Part shown: in pieces, positions 40,903-49,656 of the stretch
How the letters are laid out: each line of letters opens with the position of its first letter
Numbering within the stretch: position 1 is the stretch's first letter
Assembly (NCBI GenBank): GCA_016234495.1
Contig: JACRBI010000040.1
Coordinates: forward strand, 1 to 64,000
Direction of reading: 5' to 3'
DNA from: Chloroflexota bacterium
GTDB lineage: Bacteria; Chloroflexota; Anaerolineae; Anaerolineales; Villigracilaceae
Length of the DNA: 64,000 nucleotides
Notes under the pieces: model-generated
The model's input: only the letters and a program-made list of their open reading frames with translations
The model's database searches: none
What the model was told of the DNA's origin: nothing
Made by a program: the position numbers and the translations under genes

Positions 40903-43341
40903 CTACGGCATATCTGTCGCGAAATAGATCTGTCCATTCACGGCAAGATACAACACGTGATTCGCGCCGACCGCAATCGCGCCGATGGGACCGGACGGCA
41001 TGGGATTCGACGCTCCCAACCTTGGGCGGAACTGATTCTGCAGGTCGAGCGTGCGCGGCATGAAGCGAAAGACTCCCTGCGACGGTGAATCCGCATCGAG
41101 CAGGAGGATGGATTGATCCGGCAGGGCGGTGAACAGCATCTGCGTGAAGTGCGCGCTGGCGAAGAGGTCTGTGTCGCGGTAGGCTTCAAACGGGTTGTGA
41201 TACGGCGACGGGTCTTCGCAGCGCGTGGAGGCCGAGTTAATGCGGCTGAATGAACAGGTGGAGAGATGCCCATCGGAGTGGAGCATGTACAGGTCGTCGC
41301 CGGAAACGACAAGGTCGATCACATCCTGCTTTTCAGGAGTCTGCCCGCCAAAGAAGAAATACGGGAGGTCTACAAAGATCCCGTCCCTGCCGGTGTAAAC
41401 CCACACCGCGCGCGCAGACGAATCCAGCACATACAGGTTGCCGCCATCCAACACGAAAGCAGTGACGCGTTCCCAGCTGGTGGCGGGTGGCGGCAGCGGA
41501 ATGGCCTGCGCCACAACTCCGGGAGCGCAATAAAGCAGGTTGCCGGTTGCATCAATGCCCAGCACCGTGGAGGCTTTCACATTCACCAGCGGCAGGGCAA
41601 GGATATCCACCAGCGGACCGACCTTGTAATCGCCATAAATGCCCGGCTTGCAATTAAATGCTGTATCCAATTCAAAGCCGCCGGCATTCCCGGCCGGTTT
41701 GGCGCGCAGCACTTCCCCATTGGCAGCGTTGAGCATGTACAGGTCAGATTCATTGGCAGTCATGCGGCTGATCTCGATGCCGAGGTTACTGCTGAAAGCC
41801 GGGTTAAATTGCAGGCGCGTAATGCCAAGCAAAATATCGAGGTTGGCTTCCGCTTCCTGGCGGAGCGTGATCGTCTCTGAAGTTTCGCGGTGCGACTCGG
41901 CAATATCCACATTGCTGATCACATTTTCCCAGGCTTTGCGCTGTTCCACGGGGTCGGTCAGCGAGACCGCCTGCTCCTTCATATTGTTTGCCTGCAATAA
42001 ATAGGTTTCGTATTGCTGGCTGCGCCCATAACGCAGGTAAACCACGCTGGCAATCGTGACCACCACCAGCGGAATCAAAACCGCCATGAACATCATCGTG
42101 ATTGTGGAAGGCGCGTTAAGCGGTTCGGTCGAATCAGCGTTCGGCAGCAGGCGCGGCATAAATTTTCTAAATCTTTCGGCGATGGTATCGTTCAACCGCC
42201 GCGTAAACTGGATGGCACCCGCAAGCGCCTTCGCCGTTTGACGAGTCCCGCTTGAAATTTCACGCTGGACTCGCGCTCTTCTTTGACGTGGAGGAGCAGG
42301 CTCAAGGATTTTTTCGATGACAGGCGCCTCACCTGTCTTAACCGACAGTGGATCCACACCTTCGGCAGAGGATTCACTTTGGGCAGGTTGTCTTTGCGCC
42401 CGCGGAATGGATGCGGGAAAATCACGCCCCGCGCCGGTATGCGCGTGCGGCAGATTAGCCAAAGGGTCTTTATCCACAGCAGGCGCTTCTTCCGGCTGCG
42501 GAGGTATGGCATACGCCGATGGTTGAACGACATGCGCGGGCGGCGCGTCAGCGGAGTCTGTTACAGGGGCGGAAAATATTTCTTCGGGCTGAGGCAGGCT
42601 CGGGGTTAAGTCTGGAGGCGCTTCAACGGTTTTCCTCTCCACCTTTATATCTGTCGTCTCTTTTATGTGGTTGATCACGCCCGCGCCATCAGTGGCTTGA
42701 ATCAGCACTGCATTTAGATCGGCGCTGGTGAGAGAAAGCAGGCGGCGGCGCATCGCGTCCATCGAAGACGGAACCGCATCATTCAGTGTGCTGTCCCAGG
42801 CGCTTGGGGTCCGCCCGAAAAAGAGCAGGCGGTCGCCGGAGCTTAAGGTCGTCTGGGCGTAATGGATGCTGGTGGTTTGGTTGCTGCCAAGCCCCTTGCC
42901 GGAAACAGCCGGTTCGTGAATATGACGCGATTCATTTTGACCAAACCAATAGGCGTGCATGGGGCCGCTCATGGAAAGCGTGCATTGCGCATCGCGCAAC
43001 ACGGCAAGAGTCAGCCAGCCTATGGCATATTGACCTTTCAAGTTCGTGGTCATATTGCGCTCGAACAGGGTTTTATTGACATGGTCGGCTGCTGTGCGCA
43101 AGGCGCTGGTGAGCGCGCCGGAAGTTTTATAAAAAGCGGCTGCCGCATCCTGCGCGACCTTCAAATATTCAGATGTTGAAAAAGTGGAGTTGCCGGTCAG
43201 CAATAAATAAACGATCAAGCGGTCGCGCTCGCGTCCACGCGCCGCGTTCTGCGGCGGAGTCTGCGCGACAAGGCCCGGCAGGCTGGGGATTTCCTGCCCG
43301 TTGATTCGATAGATGGATGAAAGGGTTAGGTCGAGTGCCAT
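40903..43341 (-). CDS. Membrane protein with degenerate PP2C-like domain and beta-rich C-terminus
   Basis: 812 aa. Residues about 1-220 resemble a PPM/PP2C phosphatase (YAIGWLTLAVLRDAQCTLSM, SGDRLLFFGR), but the DGMGG-type metal-binding aspartates are not present, so it is probably a non-catalytic relative. A long Pro-rich charged segment (about 235-390) leads to one transmembrane helix (about 412-437, MMFMAVLIPLVVVTIASVVY). The extracellular part starts with a helical stretch (about 445-500) and continues as repeated beta segments (LYMLNAANGEV, LYVLDSSARAV, LYMLHSDGHL, SILLLDADSP) like a propeller. The architecture suggests a signalling or sensing protein that couples the outside to the cytoplasm (inference). 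Confidence 0.6.
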   Translation of the reverse strand: MALDLTLSSIYRINGQEIPSLPGLVAQTPPQNAARGRERDRLIVYLLLTGNSTFSTSEYLKVAQDAAAAFYKTSGALTSALRTAADHVNKTLFERNMTTNLKGQYAIGWLTLAVLRDAQCTLSMSGPMHAYWFGQNESRHIHEPAVSGKGLGSNQTTSIHYAQTTLSSGDRLLFFGRTPSAWDSTLNDAVPSSMDAMRRRLLSLTSADLNAVLIQATDGAGVINHIKETTDIKVERKTVEAPPDLTPSLPQPEEIFSAPVTDSADAPPAHVVQPSAYAIPPQPEEAPAVDKDPLANLPHAHTGAGRDFPASIPRAQRQPAQSESSAEGVDPLSVKTGEAPVIEKILEPAPPRQRRARVQREISSGTRQTAKALAGAIQFTRRLNDTIAERFRKFMPRLLPNADSTEPLNAPSTITMMFMAVLIPLVVVTIASVVYLRYGRSQQYETYLLQANNMKEQAVSLTDPVEQRKAWENVISNVDIAESHRETSETITLRQEAEANLDILLGITRLQFNPAFSSNLGIEISRMTANESDLYMLNAANGEVLRAKPAGNAGGFELDTAFNCKPGIYGDYKVGPLVDILALPLVNVKASTVLGIDATGNLLYCAPGVVAQAIPLPPPATSWERVTAFVLDGGNLYVLDSSARAVWVYTGRDGIFVDLPYFFFGGQTPEKQDVIDLVVSGDDLYMLHSDGHLSTCSFSRINSASTRCEDPSPYHNPFEAYRDTDLFASAHFTQMLFTALPDQSILLLDADSPSQGVFRFMPRTLDLQNQFRPRLGASNPMPSGPIGAIAVGANHVLYLAVNGQIYFATDMP

Positions 43342-43418
43342 GTAAGAAAAAACCTCAAGCGCGTGTCAAATCTGACGGGTTTTTGCCCGGACATTATAAC
43401 TGGTAAAATTCGGCGGCC

Positions 43419-44450
43419 ATGATCTATAAACTTCATAAAGATTTTTCTGAAATTGACAAACAGGAATGGAACAACCTGTTAACCAACTCGGTCAGCGACA
43501 ATCCATTTTTGCGGTATGAATATCAACGCGCCTGGTGGGAACATCGCGGCGGCGGCGAGTGGGCCAATGCCGAATTAGTTTTGGTCACTGCCCGGGAAGA
43601 TGAAAAGCTGATCGGCATTGCTCCGCTCTTTCTGGCGGAATATGACGGGCAGGCGGCGCTGTTATTAATTGGCAGCATCGAAATCTCTGACTATCTGGAT
43701 GTCATCGTGCGGGCGGATGACCACGCGCGATTCCTCTCCGGGCTGTTTGATTTTCTCGCTTCGGATGAAGTAAGGGCGGGGTCACCCCGCCCCTGCAATT
43801 GGTCGGCTGTCGATTGGTATAACCTACCCGATTCATCCACCACATTAACCGCCCTTAAAGAAGAAGCCGCCAGGCGCGGATGGACGCATCGTGAGGAAGT
43901 GTACCGCCCCACTCCGCGCATTGCCCTGAACGGCAGTTTTGAAGAATACCTCTCGCGGGTTGAAAAGAAACAGCGCCACGAGATCCGCCGCAAGATGCGC
44001 CGCGCCGATGAAAGCGGACGCGACGTGCGCTGGCACATCTCCGGCATGGACAATGTGGAAGCGGAGATCGATTCCTTCCTCAGCCTGATGGAGCAAGACG
44101 CAGGCAAGGCAGGCTTTCTGCACGACCCAATGCGGAATCAAATGCGGGCGATCATCCGCGCGGCGCAGGAGAACGGCTGGCTGTGGCTGGCATTCCTCGA
44201 AGCGGACGGTCAGCGCATTGCAGCCAACCTGAATTTTGATTACAACGGAAAATTATGGGGCTACAATGCCGGCGTCAACCGCGCCTTCATGGACTTGTCC
44301 CCCGGCTGGGTGTTGCTCGGTCATGTTTTGCAGTGGGGCTGCGAGAACGGACGCACCGAATTCGATTTCATGCGCGGCGACGAAGAATACAAGTACCGCT
44401 TCGGCGCGCTCAACAAGTATGTGATGAGAGCGAAGTTGACACGTAAGTAG
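43419..44450 (+). CDS. FemAB/BioF2-like GNAT acyltransferase
   Basis: 343 aa. The double GNAT fold of the BioF2-like (Acetyltransf_6) family: NPFLRYEYQRAWWEHRGGGE near the start, EEYLSRVEKKQRHEIRRKMR in the middle and ANLNFDYNGKLWGYNAGVNR ... GRTEFDFMRGDEEYKYRFGA at the end. These proteins transfer acyl or aminoacyl groups in cell-wall, capsule or lipid modification; substrate unknown. Residues 118-126 (VRAGSPRPC) are encoded by an in-frame palindrome. A -10-like TAAAAT lies ten bases before the ATG. Confidence 0.82.
   Translation: MIYKLHKDFSEIDKQEWNNLLTNSVSDNPFLRYEYQRAWWEHRGGGEWANAELVLVTAREDEKLIGIAPLFLAEYDGQAALLLIGSIEISDYLDVIVRADDHARFLSGLFDFLASDEVRAGSPRPCNWSAVDWYNLPDSSTTLTALKEEAARRGWTHREEVYRPTPRIALNGSFEEYLSRVEKKQRHEIRRKMRRADESGRDVRWHISGMDNVEAEIDSFLSLMEQDAGKAGFLHDPMRNQMRAIIRAAQENGWLWLAFLEADGQRIAANLNFDYNGKLWGYNAGVNRAFMDLSPGWVLLGHVLQWGCENGRTEFDFMRGDEEYKYRFGALNKYVMRAKLTRK
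43770..43795. repeat. In-frame GTAGGGGCG palindrome
   Basis: gtaagggcgggg / ccccgcccctgc around TCA, inside the FemAB-like gene; read as VRAGSPRPC without frameshift. Same family as 32473-32499 and 39732-39760. Confidence 0.7.
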
Positions 44451-44467
44451 GTGTCAAACAAACGCCC

Positions 44468-45337
44468 ATGAGTACAACCATCTTAAGCATATTGTCTGGA
44501 ATAGTGGGAATGTTCGGGTGGGGAATATACGACTTTTTGGGCGGCGTTTTTGCCAAACAGATCGGACCTTTCAAGTCTTTCTTCTGGTCACAAGCAGCCG
44601 GCTTGGTATCTACCTTTCTACTTGCCCTTATTTTTACAACAAGTTTTCAAATTCCCATCCTTGTAATTATTTTGTTTCCAATTGCGGCAATTGTTTATTC
44701 CGCCGGGTATTTGTTTTTTTTCAAGGGATTTGAGATAGGCAATGTATCCATTGTTGCCGCGACCATGAATCTCTGGGCTGTGTTTACGATGTTGTTTGCC
44801 TTTATATTTATGGGACAGCGCCTTTCAGCCATACAAACTTTAGGCGTTCTGATGATCATCTCCGGTGTTACATTGGCGTCCGTAAACTGGAACGATATTG
44901 GAAAACATAAATTCCAACTTTCATCAGGGGTCAGGGAAGCAGTCTTCGGCGCTTTTTTCTTTGGCATTTTTTGGAATATCAGCGAGATCATTTCTGAGGA
45001 AGTCGGATGGCTATTAACAACTCTGCTTGTAAAATTGGGGATTGTAGTATTTCTGCTGGTCTTTTCCTTTTTTGGTAAACGAGAGATCGGCTTGACGAAA
45101 ACCGCCGCGAAGATCAAATATGCAATTGTATTAATGGGAATTGCTGAGGCTGGCGCAGTGGCAGTTGTCAACTATGGGTTGACGATCGGAGATGCAATCT
45201 TGATCACACCGATTGCGTCCGCTTTATCCATCGTGACCATAACACTGGCTGTTGTTTTCTTGAAAGATAAATTGACCAAAATTCAAGGGCTGGGAATCGT
45301 CATGGCAATTATCGGAATCATTGTAACTGCCCTTTAA
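44468..45337 (+). CDS. EamA/DMT family transporter
   Basis: 289 aa, ten hydrophobic helices in two EamA repeats. The first has MFGWGIYDFLGGVFAKQIGP, the second ISEIISEEVGWLLTTLLVKL. It is more A/T-rich than its neighbours. It starts 17 bases after the FemAB-like stop and may be cotranscribed. Probably a metabolite exporter; substrate unknown. Confidence 0.82.
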   Translation: MSTTILSILSGIVGMFGWGIYDFLGGVFAKQIGPFKSFFWSQAAGLVSTFLLALIFTTSFQIPILVIILFPIAAIVYSAGYLFFFKGFEIGNVSIVAATMNLWAVFTMLFAFIFMGQRLSAIQTLGVLMIISGVTLASVNWNDIGKHKFQLSSGVREAVFGAFFFGIFWNISEIISEEVGWLLTTLLVKLGIVVFLLVFSFFGKREIGLTKTAAKIKYAIVLMGIAEAGAVAVVNYGLTIGDAILITPIASALSIVTITLAVVFLKDKLTKIQGLGIVMAIIGIIVTAL

Positions 45338-45353
45338 TTCCAGCCTAATTTTC

Positions 45354-45419
45354 GTAGGTCAGGCTTTTAGCCTGACGCTCCCTGGGGTGTAAAAACGGCG
45401 GGTTACAAACCCGCCCTAC
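45354..45419. repeat. Compound palindrome with GTAGG...CCTAC ends
   Basis: Two hairpins in tandem: gtcaggct / agcctgac (45358-45375) and ggcgggtt / aacccgcc (45397-45416), bounded by gtagg and cctac. Related in its ends to the GTAGGGGCG family. Confidence 0.6.
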
Positions 45420-45571
45420 TGTTTCGTGATTTTTATCCCGGGGATAGGTAAGGGTTGGCACTTTACATTCCATCCGTTCATCATAGAATAGATTGACTAT
45501 TACGAGCCGTATTTTTATATGGCTATTTCCCATCTTCGGGATTATGATAATTATCAATATTGGAGGTTCCC

Positions 45572-46444
45572 ATGCGAGATTTGACGAATGAAATTTTGGA
45601 ACTGATCCGCCGCACATCATCCAGCCTGCCGCCGGATGTGGAAAAACGTCTGCGGGCGGCCATCGAAAAGGAAGAACCCGGCTCCGCCGCGCGCGGGGCG
45701 TTGGAGACCATCCTCAAGAACATTGACCTTTCCCGCGCCCAGTCCACGCCGATCTGTCAGGACACGGGCACGCCGATTTTTTACGTGCATTACCCGGTCG
45801 GGTTGTCCACGATTCAACTCAAAGCGCAGATTCGCTCCGCGATGGCAGAAGCCACCAAACGGTCATATATGCGACCGAACGCCGTAGATGCCGTCTACGA
45901 TAAAAACACCGGCAACAATCTCGGCGGCGACGACTTCCCGTATGTCCATTTTGAAGAAGTCGAAGGCGATGACCTGACGATCGAGTTGATGCTCAAGGGC
46001 GGCGGATGTGAAAATGTTGGGCGTCAATATTCCCTGCCCGATAGTTCGGTCGGCGCGGGGCGTGACCTCGCTGGCGTGCGCAAAGTTGTTTTGGATGCGG
46101 TGCAAAAGGCGCAGGGTCAGGGATGCGCGCCCGGCATTCTGGGCGTGTCCATCGGCGGTGACCGCGGCTCGTCGTACATCAAATCGAAGGAAGTGTTGTT
46201 CAGCGAAATGGGCACGCGCAACGCCGACCCCAAACTCGCCGAGTTGGAAGAACGCCTGACCAGTGAGGCCAACGAAATGGGCATCGGCCCGATGGGCTTC
46301 GGCGGCAAGACGACCGTGCTGGATACGAAGATCGTCGGCTTGAGCCGCCTGCCCGCCTCGTATTTTGTCTCTGTTTCATATATGTGCTGGGCATATCGCC
46401 GCCGCAAGATGACGGTGAAGGGCGAGGAAGTCATTTACGATTGA
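45572..46444 (+). CDS. Class I fumarate hydratase, alpha (N-terminal) subunit
   Basis: 290 aa. Iron-sulfur lyase of the TCA cycle (fumarate to malate) in its two-subunit form. The three cluster cysteines are seen in PICQDTGTP, GGGCENVG and GQGCAPGIL. GGAGG precedes the ATG at 45572, so the TTG a few codons upstream is not needed. The beta subunit follows 32 bp later. A tartrate dehydratase, built the same way, is the main alternative. Confidence 0.9.
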   Translation: MRDLTNEILELIRRTSSSLPPDVEKRLRAAIEKEEPGSAARGALETILKNIDLSRAQSTPICQDTGTPIFYVHYPVGLSTIQLKAQIRSAMAEATKRSYMRPNAVDAVYDKNTGNNLGGDDFPYVHFEEVEGDDLTIELMLKGGGCENVGRQYSLPDSSVGAGRDLAGVRKVVLDAVQKAQGQGCAPGILGVSIGGDRGSSYIKSKEVLFSEMGTRNADPKLAELEERLTSEANEMGIGPMGFGGKTTVLDTKIVGLSRLPASYFVSVSYMCWAYRRRKMTVKGEEVIYD

Positions 46445-46476
46445 GACGTTTAACGTTAAACGTTTGAGGAGAACCC

Positions 46477-47097
46477 ATGAAATCAATAACCACCCCCATC
46501 AGCGATGATGTAATTCGAGAATTAAAGGTCGGTGACGCGGTCTTGCTTTCCGGCATGATGGTCACCGGGCGCGACGCCGTTCACAAGTGGATGATGGAAA
46601 CCTTCATCAAGAAGACGCGCGCGCCGCAGGGCGATGACCAGCAGGTCTATGACGAATTGAAGAAGCTGCTGAACGGCTCGGTGATCTATCACTGCGGTCC
46701 GGTCGTGGCCGGGCTGGATACAAAAGAATATAAATTCGTTGCCGCTGGACCCACCACCTCGATCCGCGAGGAGCCGTATCAGGCCGACGTGATGAAGCAC
46801 TTCAACCTCAAAGGTGTGATCGGCAAGGGCGGCATGGGCGCGAAGACATTGAAGGGCTGTGAAGAAACTCCCGCGGTGTATTTCCATGCCATCGGCGGAG
46901 CAGCTTCCTACATCGCGCAGACTGTGACCAAAGTACACGCCGTCTTCAAAATGGACTTCGGCGTGCCCGAAGCAATCTGGGTCATCGAAGTGAAGGATTT
47001 CCCCGTGGTGGTGACGATGGATTCGCATGGCGGGAGTCAACATGCGGTGGTCGAGGAATCATCGAAGAAGGTGCTGGAAGACCTGCTGGCAAGGTGA
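46477..47097 (+). CDS. Class I fumarate hydratase, beta (C-terminal) subunit
   Basis: 206 aa partner of the preceding gene. Family motifs KVGDAVLLSGMMVTGRDAVH, YHCGPVV, AAGPTTSIREEPYQ and VIGKGGMGAKT, plus the PEAIWVIEVKDFP C-terminal block. GAGGAG lies upstream of the ATG. The stop is followed after 27 bp by the first core site of the putative cassette array, so this is the last ordinary host gene before it. Confidence 0.92.
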   Translation: MKSITTPISDDVIRELKVGDAVLLSGMMVTGRDAVHKWMMETFIKKTRAPQGDDQQVYDELKKLLNGSVIYHCGPVVAGLDTKEYKFVAAGPTTSIREEPYQADVMKHFNLKGVIGKGGMGAKTLKGCEETPAVYFHAIGGAASYIAQTVTKVHAVFKMDFGVPEAIWVIEVKDFPVVVTMDSHGGSQHAVVEESSKKVLEDLLAR

Positions 47098-47124
47098 TGA
47101 TTCGGCGTTGTGCCGTTAAAATAA

Positions 47125-47131
47125 GTTAGGC
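47125..47131 (+). other. Integron-type core site GTTAGGC at the left end of the array
   Basis: GTTAGGC fits the R' consensus GTTRRRY exactly and marks the point where the first cassette would join. No attI or integrase gene is present in the window. Confidence 0.5.
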
Positions 47132-47158
47132 TTCTTCTTGCAAAATTGGAGTACTCAC

Positions 47159-47779
47159 GTGTCCCCAGAAAAAATGTTGCCCCCAGACCTTGAAGAACTC
47201 TTTCACCCAATCAACAATGAGATAACGTGGCTACATACAATCTGGGAGTTGTACCTTCAACTCTATTGCGCAACAGATAAAAACTATGACATAATGAATT
47301 CGACCGCACCGCAATTCTTTGCAATTCTTCAGAATGTCTTGTTTGAGCAACTCATCTTAATTGTAGGAAGACTTACTGACCCACCAAGCACTCTCGGAAA
47401 AGAAAATGCATCAATTGCAAAACTAATTGAAAAAGTCAAGGCGCAGGACTCACAACAACTTGCAAACTCAATGCAAAAGAAACTCGACGAATTCAGGGTT
47501 GAGCATGTAGCATTTCGAACTTGGAGAAACAAAAGAGTTAATCATGATGATATGGAAACCCTTTTAGGGAAATCAGCAGACCCAATGCCTGAGATACCAA
47601 GAAGGCAAGTACAGACCGCAATTGATCAGCTTGCGGGAATAACGAATGAATTCAGCGAAGAACTTCAAGGTTCTACGCAAAGCTATAAACCATTTATGTT
47701 TGCTAAAGGAGATGGAAACGCGCTGTTGCAAGCACTTCAACTGGCATCGGGTTTATCTGCTCCAGAGAAGGAAGCCTAG
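47159..47779 (+). CDS. HEPN/AbiU2-like protein, cassette gene 1
   Basis: 206 aa from a GTG at 47159 (TGGAG seven bases upstream). Mostly helical, with DEFRVEHVAFRTWRNKRVNH: an R-x4-H-like RNKRVNH in the place where HEPN/AbiU2 proteins carry their RNase motif. The N-terminal half (ITWLHTIWELYLQLY ... LILIVGRLTDPPSTLGKENA) also fits AbiU2-type proteins. A role in abortive infection or RNA cleavage is inference. A/T-rich compared with the fumarase genes. It occupies the whole space between two putative recombination sites, as a cassette gene would. Confidence 0.65.
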   Translation: MSPEKMLPPDLEELFHPINNEITWLHTIWELYLQLYCATDKNYDIMNSTAPQFFAILQNVLFEQLILIVGRLTDPPSTLGKENASIAKLIEKVKAQDSQQLANSMQKKLDEFRVEHVAFRTWRNKRVNHDDMETLLGKSADPMPEIPRRQVQTAIDQLAGITNEFSEELQGSTQSYKPFMFAKGDGNALLQALQLASGLSAPEKEA

Positions 47780-47915
47780 CAAAGTGCGCATCTGACGCTG
47801 GGGAGTTTGCGCACATTCCAAGCAGTTTTCTACGCCTCAGCCTTTTTCCAGTTGGATGGCTTCCCCGTCCCCCACCCCAGCGTACCCCTTCGGGGCATAA
47901 CGCCAACCGTTGGGC
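47774..47915 (+). other. Putative integron attC site 1
   Basis: 142 bp from R''-like GCCTAGC (47774-47780) to R'-like GTTGGGC (47909-47915); the two pair with G-T wobbles. An inner inverted repeat (cgctgggg / ccccagcg) gives the fold typical of attC. It overlaps the end of cassette gene 1. It shares with site 2 the start CCTA(A/G)CAAAG(C/T)GCGCA, a GGC(C)TTCCCCG(A/T)CC block and the end AACCGTT(C/G)GGC. Confidence 0.6.
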
Positions 47916-48018
47916 GGCGCGAAGTAACTGTATTGAGACACAAATTAAAATTGTGTGCCAACCAATAGGGTTTGAATTCGTTACCATTCAACTGTGGGCC
48001 AAATTCAGGAATAATAAA

Positions 48019-48765
48019 ATGAAGAAATTATTGCTATGGCAATTACTGATTCCCCTTCTTATAGCATCAGGATTAACTTTTGGAATTGCCTATTTGCTCA
48101 ATAACACGCTTGACTACCCCAGCATATTTCTCAATCTTTCCACAGATTTTATAATGGTTGTAATTACAATCTGGTATGTGGATAGGGTGTTGAAACGCCA
48201 TGAAGATGAAAAATGGAAAGATGTTGATCTCTCGATAAAATATAAAATATATGATCTAGCAAATTCAGCCATTGAGACAATTTGTATTCCCATAGGCATC
48301 CATGATGAAAGCTTGCCAGAATTTCAAGAAGTTGTAAATAAACTTAAGACTAGTCAAACACCCGGGATTGATACAGATTACTATGGAGATTTTGCCAAAA
48401 AATTTGTAGCAGGACGCCTCAACCATACCCCAAGAGACACACCAGAAGACAAATTTGCCATAGAACGGCTAAAAAAGGTAAACATATCAGAGGAAGGTTG
48501 CAGAAAAATATATAAAAAGCTAAAAAAATACGAGCGTGATGCTACTCAAATAATTGACTTTTTCGGCACTCGGCTTACTGCTGAGCAATTAAAAGCCTTA
48601 ATGAATTTTCAGTTTTTTATTCAAGGTCACAATAACCGCTTTAATGATGCTTTAGCTAAAAATGAATGGTGGAGTTGGTATCAATTTTTATTCTTATTTT
48701 TACCTCAATGTTTAGACCTATTAGATGCTTCATCGCTTCATTGGACTATAGTAGCTGAAGGCTAG
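48019..48765 (+). CDS. Hypothetical two-helix membrane protein, cassette gene 2
   Basis: 248 aa from the ATG at 48019 (AGGA eight bases upstream). Two N-terminal transmembrane helices (about 6-27 and 37-56). Then a basic, lysine-rich helical cytoplasmic domain (KRHEDEKWKDVDLSIKYKIY ... EEGCRKIYKKLKKYERDATQ). No family recognised. Strongly A/T-rich compared with the host genes, which suggests foreign origin. It lies between putative attC sites 1 and 2. Confidence 0.6.
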   Translation: MKKLLLWQLLIPLLIASGLTFGIAYLLNNTLDYPSIFLNLSTDFIMVVITIWYVDRVLKRHEDEKWKDVDLSIKYKIYDLANSAIETICIPIGIHDESLPEFQEVVNKLKTSQTPGIDTDYYGDFAKKFVAGRLNHTPRDTPEDKFAIERLKKVNISEEGCRKIYKKLKKYERDATQIIDFFGTRLTAEQLKALMNFQFFIQGHNNRFNDALAKNEWWSWYQFLFLFLPQCLDLLDASSLHWTIVAEG

Positions 48766-48831
48766 CCAGATATCTTGAGGCCAAGAGATACTTCATGTTG
48801 TGCAATAGGCAACAAGACAACCAAACGCACC

Positions 48832-48896
48832 ACCTAACAAAGCGCGCAGCCGCCCGGCCTTCCCCGACCATCCTCCACTATCGCAAACCGTTCGGC
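48832..48896 (+). other. Putative integron attC site 2
   Basis: 65 bp from ACCTAAC (48832-48838, exact RYYYAAC) to GTTCGGC (48890-48896, one base off GTTRRRY). It resembles site 1 at both ends and in the middle. It lies downstream of cassette gene 2 and upstream of the reductase-like gene. Confidence 0.55.
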
Positions 48897-48940
48897 ATTT
48901 CTTTATCAAGTAGCAGCATAATCCAAGAAAGGATGTCAGC

Positions 48941-49492
48941 ATGTCAAAGGTGATTGCAGGAATGACAATCTCGCTGGATGGATTTGTCAATGACAGCAGC
49001 GGCAGCGTGGCTTCTTTATATTCCGACCTTGAAACATATCAAAACACCGAACCCTACAAAGAGTCCATACAAAACACGGGCGCGGTGATTATGGGTAAAA
49101 ATACTTTCGAGATGTCTAATGACCCCGAGTGGTACGTGGATTACGAGTTCCAGGTTCCGATTTTTGTTCTGACACATACGCTTCCAGCCCAACAGCCAAA
49201 ACCAGCCGGGAAAGTATCCATTACTTTCGTCCTTGACGGAGTTGAAAGCGCGGTCAAACAGGCAAAATCAGCCGCAGGCATCAGAGATGTCGCAGTGATC
49301 GGCGGCGCAAGCGTGACGCGGCAATGTATAAAAGCGGGACTTGTAGATGAACTCCAGATTGACATCATGCCAATTCTGCTTGGCGGCGGCCTGCGGCTAT
49401 TTGAAGGCTCTGAGGCCGCTTCCATTCAACTGGACAGAATAAACGTGGTGAATTTACCCGGCGGCAGAATCCATATGAAATTCCGCGTGTAA
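48941..49492 (+). CDS. Dihydrofolate-reductase-like (RibD C-terminal family) protein, cassette gene 3
   Basis: 183 aa. KVIAGMTISLDGFVNDSSGS at the start, GAVIMGKNTFE, then AAGIRDVAVIGGASVTRQCI and the end block DELQIDIMPILLGGGLRLFE are those of the RibD_C/DHFR-like family. This family is common in bacteria and often found as a mobile single gene. The substrate is uncertain; it is not a typical trimethoprim-resistance Dfr. AAAGGA lies upstream of the ATG. The base composition is close to the host. Confidence 0.85.
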   Translation: MSKVIAGMTISLDGFVNDSSGSVASLYSDLETYQNTEPYKESIQNTGAVIMGKNTFEMSNDPEWYVDYEFQVPIFVLTHTLPAQQPKPAGKVSITFVLDGVESAVKQAKSAAGIRDVAVIGGASVTRQCIKAGLVDELQIDIMPILLGGGLRLFEGSEAASIQLDRINVVNLPGGRIHMKFRV

Positions 49493-49534
49493 GATTTTGT
49501 CGTGTTGGCGGCGAGGCTTGCACAGCACAAAACC

Positions 49535-49560
49535 GCCTGACAAGCCTGCAGCGGGGAGCG
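49535..49560 (+). other. Possible decayed third attC site
   Basis: GCCTGACAAGCCTGCAGCGG resembles the R''-L'' start of an attC site with one mismatch in the core, 43 bp after the reductase-like gene. No matching R' end is seen; a different repeat (gtcattctgagcga-type) follows. Confidence 0.35.
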
Positions 49561-49656
49561 CGTCATTCTGAGCGACAGAGCGAAGAATTTCCTATTTTAT
49601 TTTTCAAAACACGCTCACAGAGAATCCAGAATTTCACGAATGACGGAGTAAAAATC

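Noticed and set aside
48941-49492. Trimethoprim-resistant dihydrofolate reductase (Dfr)
   Set aside because: The motifs are of the RibD C-terminal/DHFR-like family, not of known resistance Dfr enzymes; no resistance claim can be supported.
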